Positions 16,100-25,135 of a stretch of 64,000 nt of DNA are shown here, one piece after another; positions within the stretch are counted from its first letter, which is position 1; every line of letters begins with the position of its first letter. The stretch covers positions 1 through 64,000 of the forward strand of contig NZ_JACIDU010000018.1 of NCBI RefSeq assembly GCF_014196535.1, written 5' to 3'. The notes beneath the pieces are model-generated. The model was not told the DNA's origin. It searched no databases and saw only the letters and a program-made list of their open reading frames with translations. The DNA comes from Allorhizobium borbori (GTDB taxonomy: Bacteria; Pseudomonadota; Alphaproteobacteria; Rhizobiales; Rhizobiaceae). The position numbers and the translations under genes were made by a program.

Positions 16100-18511
16100 A
16101 TGAATTCCGGAAGATTGAGGCACAACGCGGCAATGCTGCTCGCGACGACTGTACTTGGCGCGGCGGGCGTTGGTAGTCTCGGGGCGGCGAGCGCACAGGC
16201 GCAAACCGCATCACAACAGGTCTACAGTTTCGACATTCCGGCCAAACCCATTCGTCAGGCGATGAACGATATCGGGCGGATCACCGGCCTGTCCGTCGTG
16301 TTCGACGAGACGGCAGCGGCTTCGGCGAGTGGGCGCGCGGTGCGTGGCTCGATGACGGCCTCCCAGGCGGTTTCGGCCCTCCTGTCAGGTACGGACCTCA
16401 AATACCGCTTCACCAATGGCAATACCGTCACCATCGCCAGCGTGCTGACGGTCACGACTGACGTTGCCGGTGCCTCGTCCGCCGACACGGTTCTCGCGCC
16501 GATCACCATTTATGGCGCGCGCAATGCGACGACGCTGAAAGACACGTCGGCAAGTGTCGGTGTCCTGACCGCGGAACAGATCGCCGACAGCCAGGTCCGC
16601 AGTATTCGTGACGGCTTCCGGCGCATGGCGAACGTGATGGATGGCGACTGGACCGATGCTGGTTTCGTTATTCGCGGCGTCAATTCCGAGGGGCTTGTTC
16701 CCGGTGGTGCTCCGCTTGCAACGCTTTACGTCGACGGCGTCCAGCAGACGGTGCGCGGCGCCCGGCGCGGCGCCCGTGGCCTGTTCGACGTCGAGCAGCT
16801 CGAAGTCTATCGCGGTCCGCAATCGACGCTGTCCGGTCGCGCTGCCATGGCCGGCGCCATCTATGTCAAAACCAAGGACCCGGTCTTCGAGCGCGAGGGC
16901 GAAGTCTCCGGCACGATCGGTACGGGCAATCTTTACGGCACCGCGTTCATGGTGAACACGCCGCTCGTGGAAGACGTGCTTGCGCTGCGTGTCACCGGGG
17001 AATTCCAGCGCAGCAAGAACGATATCAACTACCCGACTTTCGAAAGCTTCGATCGATACAACGAATTCACGCATGACACCTATTACCAGATCCGCGGCAA
17101 GGTTCTCTTCGAGCCGGCGGAAATGCCCGAGACGCGCGCCCTGCTGAGCTATTCGTTCTCGCACGATGATCCCTATGTTCGCGACATCGGCGGGCCCGCA
17201 CTTGGCTTCAGTTTTGGAGACGAACGCGGCGATTACCAGATCCCGGCCTATATCGAATACCGGCCGACCAATGTGCAAAATGTTGGTCTGGAAGTGACCC
17301 ACGAACTCACCGACGAGTTGAAGCTGACGTCGCTTTCGGCGTTCAGCTATTCCGACACGGATCGCTTTTCGCCGAACTACGGCACGGCGGGAGAGATCAA
17401 CACCTATCACGGCTATTACAAGGAATGGATCGCTTCGCAGGAACTGCGCCTCAATTACGAAGGTGACCGATGGAGCTGGGTTGGCGGCGTGTACGTTGCC
17501 TTTGAGGACGAGAAGAACTTCTACGATCGCACCATTCCGCTCTCGCCGGCGATCAGCCGCAACCAGGTGCAGCACAATACCCAGAAAGCCTTCAATGCCG
17601 CGATCTTCGGCGAGGCATCCTACGAGTTCGTGCCGACCTGGAAGGTCACTGTCGGGGGGCGTCTCGACTATACCGATCAGGACATCACCCAGCATCTCGT
17701 CCGCACTCAGCCATTGGGCGGTACGACGACCGTTCTGACCGATTACGGTGCGTCCTTCGACGAGATCAATTTCGTGCCCAAGATCGGCCTGTCGAAAGAA
17801 CTGACGGATACCCAGACCGTCGGGATCACCTATTCACAAGGCTTCCGGACGGGCGGCGCCAGCTATAGTTCGCTCAGCGCGGCAGCTTACACCTACGAGC
17901 CGGAAAAGGCTTCGACATACGAACTTTTCTACAAGGGCAGCTTCCTTGACGAGCGGCTGAAACTGAACTCAAACCTGTTCTTCACTAAGTATTCCGACCA
18001 ACAGGTCCAGATGCAGCTCGATCCGGCCGACCCGCTCACGCGCCGCATCCTCAATGCCGCATCCTCGGAAGCCTGGGGTTTCGAGATCGAGCCCTCTTTC
18101 AAGGTCACCGACAATCTCGAAACCTTTGTCTCGCTCGGCTATGTCCACACAGAGTTCAAGAGTTTCAACGATCTGACCTACGGTAACCTCTCCGGCCTGC
18201 CATTCCCGGAGGCACCGGAATGGTCCGTGGGGCTCGGCGGACGATACACATTCGACAATGGCGTTTTTGTCGGTGCCGACGCAAAATACACATCGAGTTA
18301 TCTGGCCCGCCTGGGCAGCCTGCCGCACGATTATATCGACAGCCGCTGGATCGTGAACATGCAGGCTGGCTACAAGGCCGAGCGTTGGGAGATCAACGCT
18401 TTCGCGCAGAACCTCCTGGACGAGAAATACTTCGTCTACAACGACAACAACATCGCCGCCACGCTTGGCGAGCGTCGCAGTGTCGGCATGAACCTGAAGA
18501 TCCGGTTCTGA
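16100..18511 (+). CDS. TonB-dependent ferric-siderophore receptor with STN signalling domain
   Basis: An 803-residue outer-membrane receptor. After the signal peptide (cleavage near ASAQAQ) comes an STN domain (YSFDIPAKPIRQAMNDIGRI to about residue 115), which transmits ligand binding to FecR. A TonB-box-like DTVLAPITIYG follows, then the plug (VIRGVNSEG; YRGPQSTLSGRAAMAGAIYV) and a 22-strand barrel ending in the expected aromatic residue (NLKIRF). ATG at 16100 is preferred; the TTG just before it adds only one residue. Together with the sigma/FecR pair it forms a cell-surface signalling unit, so the receptor probably induces its own operon when its siderophore is present. The siderophore is unknown. 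Confidence 0.92.
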   Translation: MNSGRLRHNAAMLLATTVLGAAGVGSLGAASAQAQTASQQVYSFDIPAKPIRQAMNDIGRITGLSVVFDETAAASASGRAVRGSMTASQAVSALLSGTDLKYRFTNGNTVTIASVLTVTTDVAGASSADTVLAPITIYGARNATTLKDTSASVGVLTAEQIADSQVRSIRDGFRRMANVMDGDWTDAGFVIRGVNSEGLVPGGAPLATLYVDGVQQTVRGARRGARGLFDVEQLEVYRGPQSTLSGRAAMAGAIYVKTKDPVFEREGEVSGTIGTGNLYGTAFMVNTPLVEDVLALRVTGEFQRSKNDINYPTFESFDRYNEFTHDTYYQIRGKVLFEPAEMPETRALLSYSFSHDDPYVRDIGGPALGFSFGDERGDYQIPAYIEYRPTNVQNVGLEVTHELTDELKLTSLSAFSYSDTDRFSPNYGTAGEINTYHGYYKEWIASQELRLNYEGDRWSWVGGVYVAFEDEKNFYDRTIPLSPAISRNQVQHNTQKAFNAAIFGEASYEFVPTWKVTVGGRLDYTDQDITQHLVRTQPLGGTTTVLTDYGASFDEINFVPKIGLSKELTDTQTVGITYSQGFRTGGASYSSLSAAAYTYEPEKASTYELFYKGSFLDERLKLNSNLFFTKYSDQQVQMQLDPADPLTRRILNAASSEAWGFEIEPSFKVTDNLETFVSLGYVHTEFKSFNDLTYGNLSGLPFPEAPEWSVGLGGRYTFDNGVFVGADAKYTSSYLARLGSLPHDYIDSRWIVNMQAGYKAERWEINAFAQNLLDEKYFVYNDNNIAATLGERRSVGMNLKIRF

Positions 18512-18519
18512 ACATGCAA

Positions 18520-18550
18520 GCGGGATCGATGCCCGGAGCATCGATCCCGC
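18520..18550 (+). terminator. Hairpin between receptor and binding-protein genes
   Basis: GCGGGATCGATGC at 18520-18532 pairs perfectly with 18538-18550 around 5 bases and is followed by CATTCTTTTC. It looks like a terminator or attenuator inside the iron operon that would lower expression of the ABC genes relative to the receptor. Confidence 0.7.
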
Positions 18551-18575
18551 CATTCTTTTCATGGGATTTCACGGC

Positions 18576-19505
18576 ATGAAGACGTCGTTGTGCCTTTTCA
18601 TTGGCATTCTGGGCATGCTCCTTTCGCCGGCGCCAGCCGCGGCGCAGTGTCCGGGTCGGGTGATATCGGAAAATATCCTCGACGCACCGGTCTGCGTGCC
18701 CGATGCGCCCTCCCGCATCGTCGTGCTGGACCCGTTCTACAATCTCGGCATGGGGCTGGAACTCGGTTTGCCGATTGTTGGCGCGCCGTTGACGACAGCG
18801 CAGGACGCGGATCTGCGCAAGGCCGCGGAAGCGGCATCGGTCACGGATATCGGCGATGCGCGGCAGCCAAGCCTTGAGCGCATCGTTGCCTTGAAGCCCG
18901 ACCTGATCATCGGCGACGCCACGCTCCACGCGCAGGTCAAAGGCATGTTCGAAAAGATCGCGCCGACGGTCCTGATCGACGTCAGGACCTGGAAGGATCA
19001 TCTGCGGGTGCTTGCGGACATGACCGGCCGCAATGAGGCGGCGGCAAAACTGCTCGATGGATATGAAGCGCGCGTCGCGGCCATCCGCGCCCGCGTTCCG
19101 AGCTTTCCGGTCTCCGTTCTGCGTGTGACCCCGGCAGGCTTCCACGTCTACGTCTCCGGCCCGGCATCCTATGCGCCCTATGCCGTGCTGCGCGAAGCGG
19201 GCGTTCAGCGTACGGCTTACGAAACCGTCACCGACAACACCGCGTTCAAGCGTCCGGGTTGGGAGGAGATCGGTCTTCTCGACGGCAGGATCCTGCTCTA
19301 TGTCGTCGTCAGCGGCTACGATCAGGCACCCGATGACGCGCTCGAGGCAGCGACCATCAAAAATCCGTTCTGGCAGATGCTGCCGGCCGTACAGTCCGGG
19401 CGGGCCTACAGGGTCGATCGCGGCACCTGGATGGGGTTTTACGGCGTGGCCTCCGCCCATCGTGTTCTCGACGATGTCGAGCGTTACATTGTGGACGCGC
19501 CGTGA
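18576..19505 (+). CDS. Siderophore ABC importer, periplasmic binding protein (FecB/FepB type)
   Basis: A 309-residue class III periplasmic binding protein. The signal peptide is MKTSLCLFIGILGMLLSPAPAAA. The body has the two-lobed siderophore-binding layout (APSRIVVLDPFYNLGMGLEL near the N terminus; RQPSLERIVALKPDLIIGD; linker helix around NEAAAKLLDGYEARV). The start at 18576 gives a proper signal peptide with GGGA nine bases upstream; an in-frame ATG at 18561 would add five residues. It receives the ligand from the TonB receptor and hands it to the permeases encoded next; the stop overlaps the next gene start (GTGA). Confidence 0.87.
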   Translation: MKTSLCLFIGILGMLLSPAPAAAQCPGRVISENILDAPVCVPDAPSRIVVLDPFYNLGMGLELGLPIVGAPLTTAQDADLRKAAEAASVTDIGDARQPSLERIVALKPDLIIGDATLHAQVKGMFEKIAPTVLIDVRTWKDHLRVLADMTGRNEAAAKLLDGYEARVAAIRARVPSFPVSVLRVTPAGFHVYVSGPASYAPYAVLREAGVQRTAYETVTDNTAFKRPGWEEIGLLDGRILLYVVVSGYDQAPDDALEAATIKNPFWQMLPAVQSGRAYRVDRGTWMGFYGVASAHRVLDDVERYIVDAP

Positions 19506-20518
19506 GAAGTGGACAGGCAGATGCTCTGCGGGTGCTCGGGCTCGCGATCCTGTTTTGCATGACCATTCTGGTCGCTGTGCTGTCGATCGGTGCGGGCACG
19601 GCACGGCTTTCGTTCGTGACCGTTGCCGAGGCGCTCTTCGCCTTCGATGGGTCCCGTGATCACCTCATTGTCACCATGCTCCGGCTTCCGCGTGTGCTGG
19701 CCGGTGCGATGGCGGGCGCGGCGCTTGCCGTTGCCGGTGCGGTGATGCAGGCCGCGACCGGCAATCCTCTGGCATCGCCCGGCCTGCTCGGCATTAACGC
19801 CGGTGGCGCTTTTGCCGTGGTCGCCGCCATGGCGCTTCAGATGACCGGCTCGCTGGGCGATGGTAATGGCCTCGTCTGGTATGCGTTCGGTGGTGCAGCC
19901 ATTGCCGGATTCGCGGTTCATGCGCTCGGTTCGCTCGGTCCGCGTGGAGGGACATCGTTGAAACTTGTCCTGGCGGGAGCGGTGATCGGCACCTTCCTTA
20001 CCTCGCTGACGTCGGCCATTCTGATTTTCGATCAGGCGACGCTCGACGCCGTAAGGCTCTGGACCGTGGGGTCGCTGTCGGGACGAACAATGGGGCAGGT
20101 CCTGGCTGTTGCCCCCTACATCGCAACGGGCCTCGCGGCCGCTCTTCTCCTGCGCGGGCAGTTCACGACACTTAGCCTTGGTTCCGACATATCCGGCGCG
20201 CTGGGACAGCACCCGCTCCTATGGCGCACTCTGTCTGTTGTCATCGTGGTGCTGCTTGCCGGGAGTGCCGTTGCGCTTGCGGGGCCGGTCGGCTTTGTCG
20301 GTCTCGTCATGCCGCATGTCGCCCGCCTGACAATCGGCGCCGACTATCGCTGGATCGTACCCTATAGCGCAGTTGGAGGCGCCTTGCTGCTCGTTATGGC
20401 AGATACGGTCGGACGAGGCCTGTTTGCCAGCCAGGATTTTCCCGTTGGCGTGACGATGGCATTGATTGGCGCGCCGTTCTTCCTGTGGCTTGCCCGTTAC
20501 CGGTTGCGTGGCGCATGA
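19502..20518 (+). CDS. Siderophore ABC importer permease 1 (FecCD family)
   Basis: A 338-residue FecCD-family permease, one half of the ten-helix-per-subunit channel. Family motifs are visible: RLPRVLAGAMAGAALAVAG, ATGNPLASPGLLGINAG, and GPVGFVGLVMPHVARLTIG in the ATPase-contacting loop. It starts with GTG at 19502, sharing GTGA with the stop of the binding-protein gene, and overlaps the next permease by ATGA, so the genes are translationally coupled. Confidence 0.92.
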   Translation: MRSGQADALRVLGLAILFCMTILVAVLSIGAGTARLSFVTVAEALFAFDGSRDHLIVTMLRLPRVLAGAMAGAALAVAGAVMQAATGNPLASPGLLGINAGGAFAVVAAMALQMTGSLGDGNGLVWYAFGGAAIAGFAVHALGSLGPRGGTSLKLVLAGAVIGTFLTSLTSAILIFDQATLDAVRLWTVGSLSGRTMGQVLAVAPYIATGLAAALLLRGQFTTLSLGSDISGALGQHPLLWRTLSVVIVVLLAGSAVALAGPVGFVGLVMPHVARLTIGADYRWIVPYSAVGGALLLVMADTVGRGLFASQDFPVGVTMALIGAPFFLWLARYRLRGA

Positions 20519-21504
20519 AGTCCCGTCGCATCCTGTTGGCAACCGCTCTCCTGTCCGTTCCAGCGCTGCTGCTCGCCAGTCTGATCCTCGGTGACCAGAC
20601 GATTTCGAGGGCGGATCTGGCGAGCTTGCTTGACGGTAGTGCCTCGGTACAGACCCGCATGATCGTCCTGGATCTGCGCCTGCCGCGTGCGTTGATGGCG
20701 TTTACCGCGGGCATGGCGCTCGGGATCGCCGGTGCAATCGCCCAGGCGGTGATGCGCAATCCTCTGGCAGAACCCGGAATTCTGGGCATCAATGCCGGAG
20801 CCGCACTTGCAGGAGGACTTGTCATCGTCGGCTTGAAAGGGGCAGGGGCAGCGCTGTTGCCACTGGCAGGCTTTGCCGGCGCAACATTGATGGCTACGTT
20901 CGTCTTTATCCTTTCCTGGCGCAACGGCACTTCGTCGCTGCGCATTGTCCTGATCGGTATCGCGCTCGGTGCGCTCGCCGGCGCCGGTTGCAGTTTCCTG
21001 ATTGCCTTTGCCGACGTCGCGGATGTGCAGCGATTGATGATCTGGCTTGCGGGCAGTGTTTATGCCGCCGATTGGGGCGCATTGGGCCTTCTGGTCGCCT
21101 GGCTCGTCGTGCCTGTGGCGCTTGCCTGTCTTGCCACCCGTCAGCTCGATCTCCTGCGCTTCGGCGACGATATCGCCGCAAGCCTCGGGCAGCGCGTCAA
21201 TCTCGGCCGCGCTTTGCTGATCCTGCTGTGTACGGCCATATCGGGTGCGACGGTCGCAGCTTGCGGGCTGATCGGCTTCATCGGCCTGATCGCGCCGCAT
21301 GTCGCCCGGAAGATGGCGGGCGCCGGCCATGCGCGGCTGATTCCGGCTTCCGCGCTCGTGGGTGGGCTGCTTCTCATGGCGGCCGATCTGGTCGCCCGAA
21401 CCGTCATGGCCCCGGCCCAGTTGCCGGCTGGCATCGTTACCGCGCTGATTGGCGCTCCTTTCCTTGGCTATCTTCTCTGGGGACGACGCCATGCCGCTCA
21501 ATGA
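20515..21504 (+). CDS. Siderophore ABC importer permease 2 (FecCD family)
   Basis: A 329-residue second FecCD permease that pairs with the preceding one. It has the same motifs in their usual order: DLRLPRALMAFTAGMALGIAG, MRNPLAEPGILGINAG and CGLIGFIGLIAPHVARKM. The ATG at 20515 overlaps the upstream stop by four bases. Two distinct permease genes side by side are the normal FecCD/FepDG layout, not a recent duplication. Confidence 0.92.
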   Translation: MKSRRILLATALLSVPALLLASLILGDQTISRADLASLLDGSASVQTRMIVLDLRLPRALMAFTAGMALGIAGAIAQAVMRNPLAEPGILGINAGAALAGGLVIVGLKGAGAALLPLAGFAGATLMATFVFILSWRNGTSSLRIVLIGIALGALAGAGCSFLIAFADVADVQRLMIWLAGSVYAADWGALGLLVAWLVVPVALACLATRQLDLLRFGDDIAASLGQRVNLGRALLILLCTAISGATVAACGLIGFIGLIAPHVARKMAGAGHARLIPASALVGGLLLMAADLVARTVMAPAQLPAGIVTALIGAPFLGYLLWGRRHAAQ

Positions 21505-22285
21505 GAACGAACCGGTGCCCGGCCTGTGCCTCGACAAGCTGTCGCTCGGCTACGGAAATAGAATGATCGTTGAAAGTCTGGACCTTACGCTGCCGACGAG
21601 TGCATTCACGGTTCTGCTTGGCCGCAACGGCTCGGGCAAATCGACGGTGTTGCGAGCCTGTGCCGGGCTGCTCAAGCCCAAGGCTGGCACTGTGTTGCTC
21701 GATGGCAAGCCGCTTGCCGGTTTCACGGCGCGCGAAAGCGCCAGACGCATCGCTATCCTGCCGCAAGGCCCCGCCGCGCCCGAGGGGCTCACGGTATCGG
21801 ATCTGGTGCGCCAGGGCCGATATCCGCATCGGGGTCTGTTTTCGCGCTGGTCCGGAGCGGACGAGGAGGCGGTCAGGGAAGCACTCGAACTGACAGGCAT
21901 GGCCGATCTGCGGGAACAGCCGCTTGAGAACCTCTCCGGCGGCCAAAGGCAGCGTGCTTGGATTGCAATGTCGCTCGCGCAACAAACGGAGATCCTTCTC
22001 CTCGATGAACCGACCACGTTTCTCGATCTTGCGCATCAGGCGGAAGTCATGAGCCTCATAACCATGCTGGTGAAATCCCGCCACAAGACCGTCGTCGCGG
22101 TGCTTCATGATATCAACCAGGCGGCCCGGCATGCCGATCACATCGTCATGTTCAAGGCGGGCAGACTGGTGGAGCAGGGGCCACCGGGCAGGATCATGAC
22201 CAGAGAGCATATTCGGCGCGTCTTCGATATCGATCCCGAAATCGTCCATGACGTAAAAACGAATGCCAGATTCATCCTGAGTTGA
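21491..22285 (+). CDS. Siderophore ABC importer ATPase (FecE/FepC type)
   Basis: A 264-residue ATPase with Walker A GRNGSGKST, a FepC-type Q-loop region (RRIAILPQGPAAPEGLTV, VRQGRYPHRG), signature LSGGQRQRAWIAMSLAQ and Walker B ILLLDEPTTFLD. Its ATG at 21491 lies 14 bases inside the preceding permease gene. It is the last gene of the iron cluster and powers uptake through the two FecCD permeases. Confidence 0.93.
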   Translation: MPLNENEPVPGLCLDKLSLGYGNRMIVESLDLTLPTSAFTVLLGRNGSGKSTVLRACAGLLKPKAGTVLLDGKPLAGFTARESARRIAILPQGPAAPEGLTVSDLVRQGRYPHRGLFSRWSGADEEAVREALELTGMADLREQPLENLSGGQRQRAWIAMSLAQQTEILLLDEPTTFLDLAHQAEVMSLITMLVKSRHKTVVAVLHDINQAARHADHIVMFKAGRLVEQGPPGRIMTREHIRRVFDIDPEIVHDVKTNARFILS

Positions 22286-22554
22286 AAGGTCAAGGAAACG
22301 TCGGCCTGGCAGGATGCGCGTGCAGGCGGCGGTTTTGAATATCCCGGTTGTTGCCGCCCCGCGATCCTCGTCGGCTTTGCGTGAAGCCGACAGCGTCGTC
22401 ACTGGTAGCCAAGATTCGCGGCCTGCACGGACGCTCGATCCGGCGCGAGTGAGGCGAACCTCAGGTTTCTGGCGTCGAGCATCCGCGTTATCTATAGTGA
22501 TACGCGTCGGTATCGGCTTGCCCTGCTCGGATTGGACGGGAAGAACTTGCACGG

Positions 22555-23463
22555 ATGAATACGAGATTCCTCGAAACTTTTCTCTGGGCTGCGCGCCTGA
22601 GCAGTTTTTCCGCTGCGGCGGAGCGCCTTCACACGACACAGGCTTCTGTCTCGAACCGCATTGCGGCTCTGGAACGGGAGCTGGGCGTGACCCTTTTCAC
22701 ACGCGATGTCCGCTGCGTTAACCTCACGCAGGCCGGGCGTCTGGCGTTGCAGCATGCTGAAAAGATCGTCAATCTCACCGGCGAGTTTCGTCAGATGGTC
22801 AGCAGCCGTGAGGCGCTGCGCGGTACGGTGCGCATCGGTGCCGCCGACACGATTGTCTATGCGTGGCTGCCGTTGCTGATCCGCCGGATGAACGAACATT
22901 ACCCCGGCGTCAGCCTGGATCTGACCATCGATACCAGCCTCAAGATTTCGCAGCGCATCCAGAACGGTGAGGTCGATCTCGGGTTTATCATGGGGCCGGT
23001 GATGGCGCCTGGAATTTACAGCGCGGCGCTCTGCACCTTCGAATCCTGCTGGGTCGGTGCGACCGACCTGCCCTTGCCGGAAAGCGGTTTGACCATCGAG
23101 GATATCGCACATTTTCCGTTGCTTACCTTCTCGACCGGTTCGCAGCCGCATCAGGCGCTGCGCTCCATGCTGGACGCGCACGGCCTCTCCGACAGCCGTA
23201 TCTACAATTCCAATTCGCTTTCGATCATGACACGCCTCGTTGCCGCCGGCGTGGGCGTGGGTGCACTGCCGCGTGTGCTGGTCGAAGACATTATCCGGGC
23301 CGGTGAGGCGCGTATTCTCGACATTTCACCGGCGGTGCCGTCCTTGACGTTTCACTCCGTCTATCAGGATCGGGGCGACAATGCGGTTGCCCGTGCAATC
23401 GCCGATATGGCGACGGAAATTGTTGCCGAATCCGTCAACGAATGGATGGTCGGTGCTGCCTAA
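22555..23463 (+). CDS. LysR-family regulator upstream of the amidase-eutBC operon
   Basis: A 302-residue LysR protein: helix-turn-helix SFSAAAERLHTTQASVSNRI (residues about 17-36) and a typical effector domain (GTVRIGAADTIVYAWLPLLI; AAGVGVGALPRVLVEDII). It lies 126 bases upstream of, and on the same strand as, the operon that starts at 23590. A short dyad in the gap (23493-23511) may be its operator. A role in controlling the amino-alcohol operon is inferred from position only. Confidence 0.83.
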   Translation: MNTRFLETFLWAARLSSFSAAAERLHTTQASVSNRIAALERELGVTLFTRDVRCVNLTQAGRLALQHAEKIVNLTGEFRQMVSSREALRGTVRIGAADTIVYAWLPLLIRRMNEHYPGVSLDLTIDTSLKISQRIQNGEVDLGFIMGPVMAPGIYSAALCTFESCWVGATDLPLPESGLTIEDIAHFPLLTFSTGSQPHQALRSMLDAHGLSDSRIYNSNSLSIMTRLVAAGVGVGALPRVLVEDIIRAGEARILDISPAVPSLTFHSVYQDRGDNAVARAIADMATEIVAESVNEWMVGAA

Positions 23464-23492
23464 AAAAATTGCTGCGATGCAAAATGATTAAT

Positions 23493-23511
23493 CCATAAGC
23501 TTTCCTTATGG
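23493..23511. promoter_or_regulatory. Inverted repeat, possible LysR operator
   Basis: CCATAAG at 23493-23499 is complementary to CTTATGG at 23505-23511. The centre contains a T-N11-A element (TAAGCTTTCCTTA) of the LysR type. It lies 79 bases before the amidase gene start. Confidence 0.4.
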
Positions 23512-23589
23512 GTTCCGATAGAGTTTTTCCGTTTGTCAAAAAATCCGTGGCCGTTCTTAATCCCTCTCGCAACATGAGAGGAAAGCAAC

Positions 23590-24393
23590 GTGAAAGTCTC
23601 ACTTGTTCAGATGAATTCCCAGGGCAACAAGGCAGAAAATCTCAAGATTGCTGCCGAGCTCATTGAAAAAGCAGTCAGAGAAGAAAAGCCAGACCTTGTT
23701 GTTCTTCCGGAATACTTTGCATTTCTCGGCGATAGTCCCGAAGCGATGCATGAGAGCGGTGAAGAATTCCCGGGTGGCGAAATCTACACGCTTCTTTCCG
23801 GTCTGGCCAGGAAGCACGCGATAACCCTTCATGCGGGTTCCATCGTGGAAAAGGAAGGCAACCGCTTCTACAATTCGACGCTGGTTTTCGGCTCCGATGG
23901 CAAGCAGATTGCCCGCTACCGGAAAATCCACCTGTTCGACGTCGATACGCCGAACGGCATCAGCTACCGCGAATCCGACTCCGTTGCCCGGGGCGAGGAT
24001 GTCGTGACCTATCAGGTCGGTGACAAGACGGTCGGCTGCGCCATATGCTATGATATCCGTTTCCCGGAACTTTTCCGCGCGCTCCGTGACAAGGGTGCCG
24101 ATGTCATCGTTCTGCCGGCGGCCTTTACGCTGATGACCGGCAAGGATCACTGGGAAGTGCTGGCCCGCGCACGCGCCATCGAAACCCAGACCTATTTCCT
24201 GGCCGTTGGCCAGATCGGTGCTCATGCCGATGGCAAGAAGGCCTGCTGGGGTCACTCGATGGTCATCGATCCGTGGGGGCATATCGCCGCCCAGTGCTCC
24301 GATACCGTTGGCACGGCCAGCGCCGTGCTCAACTTCGACTATACGGCCACTGTCCGCACCAATGTGCCGGTGGCGAACCACCACGTTCTCTGA
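23590..24393 (+). CDS. Carbon-nitrogen hydrolase, nitrilase superfamily (amidase-like)
   Basis: A 267-residue enzyme of the nitrilase superfamily, branch of the Nit2/omega-amidase type. The catalytic triad is visible: Glu in VVLPEYFAF, Lys in ARYRKIHLFD and Cys in GCAICYDIRFPEL. Such enzymes hydrolyse amide bonds, for example omega-amides of dicarboxylates or N-carbamoyl groups. There is no signal peptide. The start is GTG at 23590 after GAGAGGAAAG. It heads an operon with an RraA-like gene, a polyamine-type importer and ethanolamine ammonia-lyase, so it might release an amino alcohol from an imported amide; that is inference. Confidence 0.85.
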   Translation: MKVSLVQMNSQGNKAENLKIAAELIEKAVREEKPDLVVLPEYFAFLGDSPEAMHESGEEFPGGEIYTLLSGLARKHAITLHAGSIVEKEGNRFYNSTLVFGSDGKQIARYRKIHLFDVDTPNGISYRESDSVARGEDVVTYQVGDKTVGCAICYDIRFPELFRALRDKGADVIVLPAAFTLMTGKDHWEVLARARAIETQTYFLAVGQIGAHADGKKACWGHSMVIDPWGHIAAQCSDTVGTASAVLNFDYTATVRTNVPVANHHVL

Positions 24394-24405
24394 TCGGATA
24401 AAGCC

Positions 24406-25071
24406 ATGTTCACCATCAACCCCATGCCCGAACAGATCGGTGCCGACGTTATCGAACTTCTTGAGCAGGTCGAGGTCGCAACCATCGGTCATGTGTTGCA
24501 CTCGGGTTTTGTCGACCCGGAAATCCGCGCCGTTTTGCCGAACAAGCGTGTTGCGGGCACCGCTGTGACCCTTCGCATTCCGAATGCCGATTCGACGCTG
24601 CTGCATTATCTGACGCAGCTCGTACGACCCGGCGATATCGTTCTCATCGACCGTTGCGGCGATGTTCGCCATGCCTGCTGGGGCGGCGTCATCACCAACA
24701 CCATGAAGATGGCGGGTGTGAAGGCCGGCGTCATCGATGGCCCCGCGACCGACTTCTCGGAATTCACCAAGGTCGACATGCCCATGTGGTGCCGCGGTCC
24801 CTCGCCGATCACCACCAAGATCCTCGGCCTTGAAGGCGCACTGAACGTGCCGATCAGCGTCGGCGGCCAGACCATCAATCCGGGCGATGCCATTCTTTGC
24901 GACGAGAGCGGCGTTGTCGCCCTCAGCCCCGCGCAGGCCCGGCCGATGGCCGAGCGCGCGATCAAGATGCAGCAGGACGAAATCGTGCTTCTGCAGCGCT
25001 TGCGCGCCGGTGAGAAGCTTCCGGACATTTCCGGCGCCAACAAGCTGGTGCAGGCCAAGCTGAGCGCCTGA
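24406..25071 (+). CDS. RraA-family protein (aldolase-like fold)
   Basis: A 221-residue RraA-fold protein. Members include the RNase E regulator RraA and class II pyruvate aldolases for 4-hydroxy-4-methyl-2-oxoglutarate. The family core is clear: GTAVTLRIPNADSTLLHYLT, VLIDRCGDVRHACWGGVI and AGVKAGVIDGPATDFSEF. In the aldolases the last motif normally carries Arg-Asp; here the arginine position reads Thr, so aldolase or oxaloacetate decarboxylase activity is uncertain. It begins 12 bases after the amidase stop and belongs to the same operon. Confidence 0.8.
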   Translation: MFTINPMPEQIGADVIELLEQVEVATIGHVLHSGFVDPEIRAVLPNKRVAGTAVTLRIPNADSTLLHYLTQLVRPGDIVLIDRCGDVRHACWGGVITNTMKMAGVKAGVIDGPATDFSEFTKVDMPMWCRGPSPITTKILGLEGALNVPISVGGQTINPGDAILCDESGVVALSPAQARPMAERAIKMQQDEIVLLQRLRAGEKLPDISGANKLVQAKLSA

Positions 25072-25135
25072 CATTTACCGATCGGTGGCGGATACGTCCG
25101 CCACCTCCCCAAAAATCATAGAGGAGAACAGCAAA

